Positions 8,545 to 16,028 are shown, counted from the stretch's first letter. The stretch: 40,165 nt of DNA from Confluentibacter flavum (GCF_002843175.1 NZ_PJEO01000039.1:1-40165), one strand, 5' to 3'. Numbers and translations: made by a program. The notes: generated by a model from the sequence alone, not told the origin.

Positions 8545-8628
8545 TCTCACTAAAGAAAACTAAAAGTTTCAATATAAGTTTTTCATTATCATGTAAACGA
8601 TTAAACTTTAAATATTGTTTTTTATTGT

Positions 8629-9591
8629 CTATTTATTAACCAACTGTTTTTGTGGTTTACTAACCAAATAAACCCCGAGAACAACTAGTAAACAACTTAA
8701 TATTTTCACTAAGTTAATATCTTTGGAATAGGTGTCATCCATTAAAGTATAAGCAAAAATGCTTACCATGATAAAGCTAACCGCTGGTTGAAAATACACA
8801 TAACTACTGTTTACGGAAGGGGATACATAATTAAGGGCATAAACATTCAAAAGATAGGTAAGAAAGGTGCTAAACAAAATAACGTAGCCCATTTGCAAAT
8901 AATTTACTGTAGTAAAAGCATCAAAATTGGTGGTAAAAACTTTGTGGATTCCAAAAGGAAGCACATAAATAAAGCCGAATAAAAAGATCCAACTGATTAT
9001 TGTAATGGCATGGTATTTTTTCATTAAAGGTTTTACAAGCACCAAATAGAGACCATAGGTACAAGCATTTAAAAACACAAACAAATTACCTACAAAAGAA
9101 CTGGTTCCAACAGCATTATTGCCATATAGAACAAGAGCGATAGCACCTGCACCACCAATGGTAATACCCAACAATTTATTTTTTGTAATGGGTTCTTTTA
9201 AAATAAGCAAACTAAAAACCAAAACGATTATGGGCGTAAATGTCATGATTATAGAGGCATCAATAGGGGATGTTAAGCTAATGCCATAAAAAAATACTAG
9301 CTGATTTACTGAGGCACCAAAAACAGCACAAGCAGCAAGTCTTAATAAATCTTTTGGGATTACCTTTTCCTTGACAAACAAAAATTTGATAAGCCAGAAT
9401 AAAAGGGCACTTACTCCCAGACGTACAAGTACCATTGCAGTAGGATTTATTTTTTCAGGCATAATACCTTTAGCTATAATATAATTGGCACCATAAATAG
9501 TATTGGCTCCTAGTAAAGCTAGATGGGCTTTGGTTGAATTGCTTATCAAAAAAAGGAAGTGTTGCTTAAGTGGCAAAATTACAAATTGCAT
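8629..9591 (-). CDS. EamA/DMT-superfamily transporter
   Basis: A 320-residue integral membrane protein with ten predicted hydrophobic helices arranged as two EamA repeats. LALLGANTIYGANYIIAKGIMPEKINPTAM is a typical first-repeat start (helix 1 with the NxxxAK motif). PIDASIIMTFTPIIVLVFSLLILKEPITKNKLLGI ends the first repeat, and SSYVYFQPAVSFIMVSIFAYTLMDD matches the equivalent place in the second. The substrate is unknown; relatives export amino acids or metabolites. A later start near residue 17 cannot be excluded because the first residues are not conserved in the family. The region upstream is shared with leuS. Confidence 0.85.
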   Translation of the reverse strand: MQFVILPLKQHFLFLISNSTKAHLALLGANTIYGANYIIAKGIMPEKINPTAMVLVRLGVSALLFWLIKFLFVKEKVIPKDLLRLAACAVFGASVNQLVFFYGISLTSPIDASIIMTFTPIIVLVFSLLILKEPITKNKLLGITIGGAGAIALVLYGNNAVGTSSFVGNLFVFLNACTYGLYLVLVKPLMKKYHAITIISWIFLFGFIYVLPFGIHKVFTTNFDAFTTVNYLQMGYVILFSTFLTYLLNVYALNYVSPSVNSSYVYFQPAVSFIMVSIFAYTLMDDTYSKDINLVKILSCLLVVLGVYLVSKPQKQLVNK

Positions 9592-9683
9592 TTTAAAGAC
9601 ATGTTAATCTAACTTATTAATTTGTGCTAAAAGTGATGTTGATTAATTAGATGCAAACCTTTACTGTTTTCTATTTAAAAACG

Positions 9684-9691
9684 TAAATTTG
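9684..9691 (+). promoter_or_regulatory. Possible -7 element TAAATTTG for leuS
   Basis: TAAATTTG fits TAnnTTTG. If used, the leuS leader would be about 125 nt and would contain the 98-bp repeat at 9704-9801, meaning the repeat was inserted between promoter and gene. Confidence 0.35.
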
Positions 9692-9703
9692 CTACCTGAA
9701 ATT

Positions 9704-9801
9704 CGTCATTCAGAGCGAAGCGTGGGAATCTGTTTAATAATAATTTCATATTATAAAGATTGCCACGTCTCCCGATAGCTATCGGACTTTTCGCAATGGC
9801 G
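9704..9801. repeat. 98-bp imperfect palindromic repeat upstream of leuS
   Basis: It begins cgtcattcagagcgaagcg and ends ttttcgcaatggcg, with inner arms gggaatctg and agattgccacg in the general pattern cgtcatt-...-aatctg / agattgcca-...-gcaatgacg. A related copy lies just after leuS at 13313-13410. The right arm contains a nested CCGATAGCTATCGG palindrome (9772-9785). This resembles widely dispersed flavobacterial intergenic repeats and could form a long hairpin in the leuS leader. Confidence 0.75.
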
Positions 9802-9820
9802 TAAATATTTGCAGTAAATA

Positions 9821-12800
9821 ATGAAATACAATTTCAACGAGATAGAAGCCAAATGGCAAAAATATTGGGCCGATAACCAAACGTTTAAAGCAAAAAACCC
9901 TCCCCTTTTGGGTGAGATGGAGGGGGCTCCTAAATTTTACGTGTTAGATATGTTTCCGTACCCAAGCGGTGCTGGCTTACACGTGGGGCATCCGTTAGGC
10001 TATATCGCTTCCGATATTTATGCACGTTACAAACGCCATAAAGGCTTTAACGTATTGCATCCGCAAGGTTATGATAGTTTTGGCTTGCCAGCGGAACAAT
10101 ATGCCATTCAAACAGGACAACATCCAGCGTTGACAACCGAAGAAAACATTAAAACGTATCGTCGTCAATTAGACCAAATCGGATTTTCATTTGATTGGTC
10201 GCGTGAAGTGCGAACATCCGACCCAAGTTATTATAAATGGACCCAATGGATTTTCATTCAATTGTTCAATTCTTGGTATAATAAGGATAGTAATAAAGCT
10301 GAAGACATTTCAGAACTCATAAAGATATTTGCTTCGGAAGGAAATTTAAAAGTGAACGCTGTTTGCGATGATACTATCGAATCCTTTTCTGCGGAAGCAT
10401 GGAACGCTTTTGATACCGTTAAACAACAACAAATTTTATTACAATATAGATTGACTTATTTGGCTGAAACCGAAGTGAACTGGTGTCCTGCATTGGGAAC
10501 GGTTTTGGCAAATGATGAAATAGTCAATGGCGTTTCCGAACGTGGTGGTCATCCCGTTATCCGTAAAAAGATGACCCAATGGAGCATGCGCATTTCGGCT
10601 TATGCTGAGCGTTTGCTTCAAGGTTTGGAAACCATCGATTGGACGGAATCTTTAAAAGAAACCCAACGTAACTGGATAGGGAAATCGGTTGGGGCTTCTG
10701 TATTTTTCCCCATCCTATCCTTCCCCAAGGGGGAAGAGAAAGCAGGCTCTGAAAAGCGACCTGGATATTTGACTGGGGGTAATAATTCTCATTTAATTTT
10801 AGAAAGGGCTAAAGAGATGCGTGCAAATCCAACTCTGGCAGAAGCAGCTCTTTGGGAACAATTAAGGAATAAAAACCTTGATGCAAAGTTTAGACAACAG
10901 CATTTAATAGAAGATTATATTGTCGATTTTGTTTGCTTAGATAAAAAATTGATTGTCGAAGTAGATGGTAAAATCCATGATTCTCAAATAGAAGAAGATG
11001 CTAAGCGAACCGAAATTCTAGAAAATAATTACTACAAAGTCATTCGATTTACCAATGATGAAGTTTTAGGAAATATTGAAGGTGTTTTAAAAACGATTCA
11101 AGAAGAATTATCTAAAAGAGCATCGGTTAAGAATACGCAAGTTCCCCCTTCGGGGGCTAGGGGGATTGAAGTTTTCACAACCCGCCCCGACACCATTTTC
11201 GGAGTGTCATTTATGACATTAGCTCCAGAACACGAACTAGTATCTCAAATCACAAGCCCAGCACAAAAAGCTGAGGTGGAAGCCTATATTGAAGCAACAG
11301 CCAAACGTAGCGAACGCGATAGAATGGCGGATGTAAAAACCATTTCCGGAGCATTTACTGGGGCGTATGCAGAACATCCGTTTACCAAAGAACCTATTCC
11401 GGTGTGGATTGGCGATTACGTGCTAGCAGGTTACGGAACAGGTGCTGTAATGTCTGTGCCATGTGGTGACCAACGTGATTACGATTTTGCAAAACATTTC
11501 AATATCCCTATTCTAAACATTTTCTCGATAACCAACCCCCCTCCTTCGGAGGGGTCGGGGGAGGATAAAGCTTTTACTGAAAAGTCTGGATTTGTTTTAA
11601 TGAATTCAGGGTTTTTAAATGGATTAAGCTACAAAGAAGCCACTCAAAAAGTCATTATTGAACTTGAAAAACTAGGACAAGGACAAGGTAAAACCAATTA
11701 CCGTTTGCGTGATGCGGTATTTAGTCGCCAGCGTTATTGGGGCGAGCCATTCCCAGTGTATTATGTAGATGGGATGCCACAAATGATTGATGCCAAACAT
11801 TTACCCATAAAATTACCAGAAGTTGAAAAATATTTACCAACCGAAACTGGCGAGCCACCTTTAGGTAACGCTAAAAAATGGTATTGGTTGCAATACGGCG
11901 ATAAAGCAGACATAGTCTCTAAAGAGGAGTTTGATAATTCCTCCCCTTTGGGGAGGTTAGGTGGGGCTTTAGAACTCAACACCATGCCAGGTTGGGCAGG
12001 GAGTTCGTGGTATTTTAATCGTTATATGGATGAGCATAACGAAAACGAGTTTGCCAGTAAAGAAGCCTTAAACTATTGGAAAGATGTTGATTTATACATT
12101 GGTGGCAGCGAACACGCCACAGGCCATTTATTATACTCGCGTTTTTGGCAAAAATTCTTGTTTGATAAAGGATTGGTGCCTGTGGATGAATATGCCAAAA
12201 AGCTGATTAACCAGGGGATGATTTTGGGGACTAGTGCTTTTGTTAAAAATTTAAATTTTGTCTTTAAATACAAAAGTGAAGAAGATTTAATTGAGGATAC
12301 ACCTACGGCTTCAGTTTATTTTGCTCCATTATATGTGTCTAATAATATTTTAAAAGATAAAGAGAGACTTGAAAAATTATTAATTGATTTAATAAACTCT
12401 AATAGCAAGTTTAAAACTCTTAAAAATTATATTCAATCAGGAAAATTTGAAACAGAACCGGAAATTTTCTTTTATGAAAAACATGCTGATGTTTCTTTCG
12501 TAAATGCATCAGATGAATTGAATATTGAAGCCTTCAAAAATTGGAGAGAAGAATATAAAAATGCTGAATTTATTTGTGAAGAAGACGGGACTTTCAGAGT
12601 AAAACGCGAAGTGGAAAAAATGTCCAAATCCAAATACAATGTGGTCAATCCAGACCAAATTTGTGTTGAATATGGTGCCGACAGCTTACGTCTTTACGAA
12701 ATGTTTTTAGGGCCTTTAGAACAATACAAACCTTGGAATACAGCAGGAATTACAGGTGTTCATGGTTTCCTTAAAAAACTGTGGAGATTATATCACCAAG

Positions 12801-13312
12801 GAGAAAACGAAAGCTTCTACGTAACGAGTTCCCCTCCTTCGGAGGGGTTAGGGGAGGCTCTTAAAACCCTCCACAAAACCATCAAAAAAGTTCAAGAAGA
12901 TATCGAGAATTTCTCATTCAATACATCGGTGTCCTCATTTATGATTGCCGTTAACGAATTAACTGAGCAAAAATGTACCAGCAAAGAGATTCTTGAGCCG
13001 CTATTGATTTTATTGTCACCCTATGCACCACATATTGCTGAAGAATTATGGAGTCAGTTAGGGCATGCCGAATCCATTTCAACAGCACCATTTCCAAAAT
13101 TTTATGCTAGCCATTTGGTAGAAAGCAGTAAAAATTACCCGATTTCTTTCAATGGGAAAATGCGATTTACTTTAGAATTGCCAATGGATTTTAATCCACA
13201 ACAAATTGAAGAAGCGGTGATGGCACACGAAAAAACACAAGAACAATTACAAGGACGTGTTCCTAAAAAAGTGATTATTGTTCCCGGAAAAATAGTAAAT
13301 ATTGTAGGTTAA
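9821..13312 (+). CDS. leuS: Leucyl-tRNA synthetase with DUF559 nuclease domain and repeat-derived insertions
   Basis: Charges tRNA-Leu in the cytoplasm. Class I signatures are intact: HVGH at residues 54-57 and KMSKS at 933-937. The CP1 editing domain has TTRPDTIFG (453-461) and GTGAVMSVPCGDQRDYDFA, and the anticodon-binding/C-terminal part ends PKKVIIVPGKIVNIVG. The frame is 1163 codons, whereas I expect about 920-960 in this phylum. The excess has three visible sources: residues about 297-448, a DUF559 domain with flanks; short Gly/Pro/Glu-rich peptides at about 26-36, 572-583, 707-717 and 1004-1014, each encoded by a GC-rich palindromic repeat; and an unfamiliar lysine/asparagine-rich stretch at about 808-887. 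All are in frame and no other leuS is visible, so it is probably functional. Confidence 0.95.
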   Translation: MKYNFNEIEAKWQKYWADNQTFKAKNPPLLGEMEGAPKFYVLDMFPYPSGAGLHVGHPLGYIASDIYARYKRHKGFNVLHPQGYDSFGLPAEQYAIQTGQHPALTTEENIKTYRRQLDQIGFSFDWSREVRTSDPSYYKWTQWIFIQLFNSWYNKDSNKAEDISELIKIFASEGNLKVNAVCDDTIESFSAEAWNAFDTVKQQQILLQYRLTYLAETEVNWCPALGTVLANDEIVNGVSERGGHPVIRKKMTQWSMRISAYAERLLQGLETIDWTESLKETQRNWIGKSVGASVFFPILSFPKGEEKAGSEKRPGYLTGGNNSHLILERAKEMRANPTLAEAALWEQLRNKNLDAKFRQQHLIEDYIVDFVCLDKKLIVEVDGKIHDSQIEEDAKRTEILENNYYKVIRFTNDEVLGNIEGVLKTIQEELSKRASVKNTQVPPSGARGIEVFTTRPDTIFGVSFMTLAPEHELVSQITSPAQKAEVEAYIEATAKRSERDRMADVKTISGAFTGAYAEHPFTKEPIPVWIGDYVLAGYGTGAVMSVPCGDQRDYDFAKHFNIPILNIFSITNPPPSEGSGEDKAFTEKSGFVLMNSGFLNGLSYKEATQKVIIELEKLGQGQGKTNYRLRDAVFSRQRYWGEPFPVYYVDGMPQMIDAKHLPIKLPEVEKYLPTETGEPPLGNAKKWYWLQYGDKADIVSKEEFDNSSPLGRLGGALELNTMPGWAGSSWYFNRYMDEHNENEFASKEALNYWKDVDLYIGGSEHATGHLLYSRFWQKFLFDKGLVPVDEYAKKLINQGMILGTSAFVKNLNFVFKYKSEEDLIEDTPTASVYFAPLYVSNNILKDKERLEKLLIDLINSNSKFKTLKNYIQSGKFETEPEIFFYEKHADVSFVNASDELNIEAFKNWREEYKNAEFICEEDGTFRVKREVEKMSKSKYNVVNPDQICVEYGADSLRLYEMFLGPLEQYKPWNTAGITGVHGFLKKLWRLYHQGENESFYVTSSPPSEGLGEALKTLHKTIKKVQEDIENFSFNTSVSSFMIAVNELTEQKCTSKEILEPLLILLSPYAPHIAEELWSQLGHAESISTAPFPKFYASHLVESSKNYPISFNGKMRFTLELPMDFNPQQIEEAVMAHEKTQEQLQGRVPKKVIIVPGKIVNIVG
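9898..9928 (+). repeat. In-frame GC-rich palindromic element, copy 1 in leuS
   Basis: ccctccccttttgggtga followed by tggagggggct encodes NPPLLGEMEGA in the N-terminal region just before the KFYVLDMFPYPSG block. It has the hairpin-then-G-rich-tail order of the other copies but is the most diverged. Confidence 0.6.
10709..10736 (-). repeat. Inverted copy of the palindromic element at the left end of the DUF559 insert
   Basis: CTTCCCCAAGGGGGAAG (10720-10736) is the hairpin core, with the C-rich tail ccccatcctatc to its left, that is pointing outward. It is in the opposite orientation to the copy at 11142-11164. Confidence 0.7.
11142..11164 (+). repeat. Palindromic element at the right end of the DUF559 insert
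   Basis: CCCCCTTCGGGGG (11144-11156) followed by the tail ctaggggg encodes VPPSGARG directly before IEVFTTRP. It is the mirror partner of the element at 10709-10736 and shares its inner bases TTCCCCCTT in inverted orientation. Confidence 0.75.
11536..11564 (+). repeat. In-frame palindromic element, copy 4 in leuS
   Basis: CCTCCTTCGGAGG core with upstream C-run and tail gtcgggggagg, encoding NPPPSEGSGED between IFSIT and KAFTEKSGFVLMNSGF in the region after the editing domain. Confidence 0.8.
11940..11970 (+). repeat. In-frame palindromic element, copy 5 in leuS
   Basis: CCTCCCCtttGGGGAGG followed by ttaggtggggct, encoding SSPLGRLGGA just before LELNTMPGWAGSSWYF. The stem is a perfect 7 bp. 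Confidence 0.8.
12831..12860 (+). repeat. In-frame palindromic element, copy 6 in leuS
   Basis: CCCCTCCttcGGAGGGG followed by ttaggggaggct, encoding SPPSEGLGEA between NESFYVTS and LKTLHKTIKKVQEDI. This is the clearest copy and serves as the consensus. Confidence 0.85.
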
Positions 13313-13410
13313 CGTCATTACGAGGAGCGCAGCGACGTGGTAATCTGTTCAATATAAAGTTTAATTAAAAAGATTGCCACAACTTTTTATCAAAAGTTTC
13401 GCAATGAACG
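13313..13410. repeat. 98-bp imperfect palindromic repeat downstream of leuS
   Basis: It begins cgtcattacgaggagcgcag one base after the leuS stop and ends gtttcgcaatgaacg, with inner arms gtggtaatctg and agattgccac. It is related to the repeat at 9704-9801. It may act as a terminator-like hairpin for leuS, but no clean T-run is present. Confidence 0.75.
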
Positions 13411-13432
13411 TTCTAAATTAAAATTTTAAACA

Positions 13433-13738
13433 ATGAAACACATATATATTATTTCGATTCTTTTTCTGTTTATGGCATGCTCAAATAGTAAACCAAAAAA
13501 ACAAACTGTAGAATTGTCTTGCGGCCAATGTCAATTTGGATTGACTTCTCAAAAAGGTTGCGATTTAGCAGTTCGTATTAATGAAAAGGCTTATTTTGTA
13601 GATGGCGCAGATATAGACGAATTCGGTGATGCTCATGATGAAAATTCCGGATTTTGTGAAGTCATTAGAAAAGCAGAAGTGGAAGGCGAATTAATTAATA
13701 ATAGGTTTAAAGTAACAACCGTAAAGTTACTGGATTAA
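13433..13738 (+). CDS. Small lipoprotein, DUF6370-like
   Basis: A 101-residue protein with a lipoprotein signal peptide (MKHIYIISILFLFMAC, cysteine at 16 as probable lipidation site). The mature part has ELSCGQCQFGLTSQKGCDLAVRINEKAYFVDGADIDEFGDAHDENSGFC, whose paired cysteines and GC-x-LAVR block I associate with a small Bacteroidota family (DUF6370). The CxxC could bind metal or form a disulfide. It ends 3 bp before the SemiSWEET gene, so the two are probably one transcript. The function is unknown. Confidence 0.75.
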   Translation: MKHIYIISILFLFMACSNSKPKKQTVELSCGQCQFGLTSQKGCDLAVRINEKAYFVDGADIDEFGDAHDENSGFCEVIRKAEVEGELINNRFKVTTVKLLD

Positions 13739-13741
13739 TAT

Positions 13742-13996
13742 ATGGAAATCATCGGATTTATTGCGGCAACACTTACTACAGCTGCCTTTTTACCACAAGT
13801 TTATAAAACATGGAAAACCAAGGATGTTTCCGCGTTGTCGTTGCCCATGCTTTTAATGTTTTTTGTTGGGGTTTTTATTTGGCTGATATATGGTTACTAT
13901 AAAAACAGTCCGTCTATGATCGTGGCAAATGCCATCACATTGTGTTCCGCCTTTTTACTTATTTATTTTAAGATAAAATACGCCAAAACCCCCTGA
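13742..13996 (+). CDS. SemiSWEET-family sugar transporter (PQ-loop)
   Basis: An 84-residue membrane protein with one triple-helix bundle: helix 1 IIGFIAATLTTAAFLPQVYKTW contains the PQ motif, helix 2 is LSLPMLLMFFVGVFIWLIYGYY, and helix 3 is MIVANAITLCSAFLLIYFKI. The size and the FLPQVYKTWKTKDVSALS segment match bacterial SemiSWEETs, which dimerise to move sugars down a gradient. The actual substrate is not known. It follows the lipoprotein gene with a 3-bp gap. Confidence 0.9.
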   Translation: MEIIGFIAATLTTAAFLPQVYKTWKTKDVSALSLPMLLMFFVGVFIWLIYGYYKNSPSMIVANAITLCSAFLLIYFKIKYAKTP

Positions 13997-14096
13997 ATAT
14001 CGGACTCGTTTTATTGTTTTTTCAGTAAATCAATCATTTCGTCTAAAAAAATTCACAAAATTTAATATATATTTCATTATTCTCAATCTAATATTT

Positions 14097-14104
14097 TAAT
14101 TTTG
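14097..14104 (+). promoter_or_regulatory. -7 element TAATTTTG for ald
   Basis: TAATTTTG matches TAnnTTTG and ends 33 bp before the ald ATG. The intergenic sequence around it is very AT-rich. Confidence 0.45.
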
Positions 14105-14137
14105 CCAATGAAGTGACTATTCAAATAATTAATACTT

Positions 14138-15238
14138 ATGAAAATTGGTGTTCCCATAGAAATTAAAAATAATGAAAACAGAGTAGGTATGACACCTTCT
14201 GGTGTATTCGAACTGACTAAGAGAAACCACACCGTTTACGTGCAAAAAAATGCAGGTTTTGGCAGTGGTTTTTTTGATAAGGATTACACGAAAGCTGGTG
14301 CTACAATTCTTGATACTATTGAAGAGGTTTATACTGCGGCAGACATGATTGTTAAAGTTAAAGAACCTATTGAAAAAGAATATGATTTGATTAAACCACA
14401 TCATGTTGTGTTTACCTATTTTCATTTTGCTTCAAGCGAACCGCTTACAAAAGCCATGATTAAAACTAAAGCGGCTTGCATTGCTTACGAAACCGTTGAA
14501 GATCATGATGGCACCTTGCCGTTGTTAATCCCCATGTCTGAAGTAGCTGGTAGAATGTCCATTCAACAAGGTGCCAAATATCTTGAAAAACCTATTAAAG
14601 GAAGAGGCGTTTTACTTGGTGGTGTACCAGGTGTACCTCCGGGAAAAGTATTGGTTCTAGGCGCTGGCATTGTCGGTATTCAAGCAGCTAAAATGGCTGC
14701 GGGTTTAGGTGCGAACGTTATTATCATGGATGTAAACATGAAGCAATTACGTCATGTTTGCGATATCATGCCTAAAAATGTCATTACCGAATTTTCTAAT
14801 GAATATAATATTAGAAAACATATTAAGGATTCCGATTTAATTATTGGTGGTGTGTTATTAAAAGGAGCAAAAGCTCCTAAGTTAATCACGAGAGACATGC
14901 TTAAAGATATGCGCCCGGGAACCGTAATTGTAGATGTGGCGGTAGACCAAGGCGGCTGTTTTGAAACTACCAAAGCAACCACCCATGAAGCACCAACCTA
15001 TATTATTGATGATGTGGTGCATTATTGTGTTGCCAATATGCCGGGAGCTGTTCCTTATACGTCTACAGTAGCGTTAACCAATGTCACCTTGCCTTACGTT
15101 ATTAAATTAGCAAACGAAGGATGGAAACAAGCTTGCCAGAACAGCGCACCCTTGAATAAAGGACTAAATATTGTGAATGGGAACATTGTATACAAAGAAA
15201 TAGCTGAAGCGTTTAATTTAGAATTTTCAGCATCATAA
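14138..15238 (+). CDS. ald: Alanine dehydrogenase
   Basis: NAD-dependent interconversion of L-alanine with pyruvate and ammonia. The 366-residue product is normal length. The N-terminal catalytic domain has MKIGVPIEIKNNENRVGMTP (substrate arginine at 15), VKVKEP (lysine at 75) and FTYFHFA (histidine at 96). The Rossmann domain carries VLVLGAGIVGIQAAKMAAGLGA and IVDVAVDQGGCFET. MPGAVPYTSTVALTNVTLPY is the usual C-terminal block. The gene stands alone behind its own promoter-like element. An Lrp/AsnC regulator, a class that often controls ald, is encoded 11 kb away, but no link is shown here. Confidence 0.95.
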   Translation: MKIGVPIEIKNNENRVGMTPSGVFELTKRNHTVYVQKNAGFGSGFFDKDYTKAGATILDTIEEVYTAADMIVKVKEPIEKEYDLIKPHHVVFTYFHFASSEPLTKAMIKTKAACIAYETVEDHDGTLPLLIPMSEVAGRMSIQQGAKYLEKPIKGRGVLLGGVPGVPPGKVLVLGAGIVGIQAAKMAAGLGANVIIMDVNMKQLRHVCDIMPKNVITEFSNEYNIRKHIKDSDLIIGGVLLKGAKAPKLITRDMLKDMRPGTVIVDVAVDQGGCFETTKATTHEAPTYIIDDVVHYCVANMPGAVPYTSTVALTNVTLPYVIKLANEGWKQACQNSAPLNKGLNIVNGNIVYKEIAEAFNLEFSAS

Positions 15239-15329
15239 ATCATTTATCTGACAAAATTTCAGATTGTATAATTGGCGTTATTATTGCTATATTTATTTCG
15301 TAAATTAATTTTAAAAAAATAGAAAACAA

Positions 15330-16028
15330 ATGATTGGATATTATATATTATTAGGTGCTATTGCTCTTATAAGCTGGTTGGTTAGCAGTACGCTAAAACG
15401 TAAGTTTGAAAAATACTCTAAAGTACAATTGCGTAATGGCATGAGCGGTAAAGAAATTGCCGAAAAAATGCTGTCAGACCATGGTATTTATGATGTTGAA
15501 GTTATCTCAACGCCGGGTCAATTAACAGACCATTATAATCCAAAAAACAAAACGGTTAATTTGAGTGAATCGGTTTATAACCAACGTAATGCAGCAGCAG
15601 CAGCGGTTGCGTCTCACGAATGTGGTCATGCGGTGCAACATGCAAAAGCTTATGAATGGTTAAAAATGCGGTCTGCTTTAGTACCGATTGTAAGTGTCAC
15701 TTCGGGTATGTCGCAATGGGTCGTTTTTGGTGGATTGATGTTAGGGGCTGCTGCGGGTCTTGGTTTTGGCTATTGGGTTGCCGTTGCAGGTTTAGTGATG
15801 ATGGGGTTTGCAACTCTATTTAGTTTTATAACATTACCAGTTGAATATGATGCGAGTAACCGTGCGTTGGCTTGGTTAAAAAACAAAAATATGGTATCCC
15901 AACAAGAATATGCAGGCTCGGAAGAGGCGCTTAAATGGGCGGCTAGAACCTATTTGGTGGCTGCTATCGGCGCATTAGCGAATCTTGTGTATTGGGGATT
16001 TCAAGTGTTTGGAGGCTCAAGAGATTAA
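15330..16028 (+). CDS. Membrane-anchored neutral zinc metallopeptidase (YugP-like)
   Basis: A 232-residue protein with an N-terminal membrane segment (ILLGAIALISWLVSSTL), a zincin motif HECGHAVQHA at residues 96-105 and further hydrophobic segments (WVVFGGLMLGAAAGLGFGYWVAVAGLVMMGFATLFSFITLPVEYDASNRAL). The LPVEYDAS motif contains the probable third ligand. This matches the Zn_peptidase_2/YugP family, widespread but of poorly known substrate. It is full length and followed by a strong terminator. Confidence 0.9.
   Translation: MIGYYILLGAIALISWLVSSTLKRKFEKYSKVQLRNGMSGKEIAEKMLSDHGIYDVEVISTPGQLTDHYNPKNKTVNLSESVYNQRNAAAAAVASHECGHAVQHAKAYEWLKMRSALVPIVSVTSGMSQWVVFGGLMLGAAAGLGFGYWVAVAGLVMMGFATLFSFITLPVEYDASNRALAWLKNKNMVSQQEYAGSEEALKWAARTYLVAAIGALANLVYWGFQVFGGSRD

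Larger units (their letters stand above)
10709..11164 (+). mobile_element. DUF559 nuclease-domain insertion within leuS
   Basis: An in-frame block of about 456 bp separates SVGASVFF from IEVFTTRPDTIFG, which are neighbours in ordinary leucyl-tRNA synthetases. It encodes a complete DUF559 domain (about residues 323-435). Signatures: RAKEMRANPTLAEAALWEQLRN, KFRQQHLIEDYIVDFVC (D369), LIVEVDGKIHD (E380, D382) and YKVIRFTNDEVLGN. This is a PD-(D/E)XK, Vsr-like nuclease fold with its acidic residues kept. An internal ATG at 10816 could give a free domain. Both ends carry the same palindromic element in opposite orientation. No intein splicing motifs are seen. Confidence 0.85.

Noticed and set aside
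10709-11164. An intein in leuS
   Set aside because: The insert lacks the Cys/Ser start, the TxxH block and the HN-Cys/Ser/Thr end of inteins; the domain is DUF559, not LAGLIDADG or Hint.
9821-13312. leuS as a pseudogene because of its many insertions
   Set aside because: The frame is open throughout and HVGH, TTRPDT, KMSKS and the C-terminal domain are intact; three other elements of decay (stops, frameshifts, truncation) are absent.
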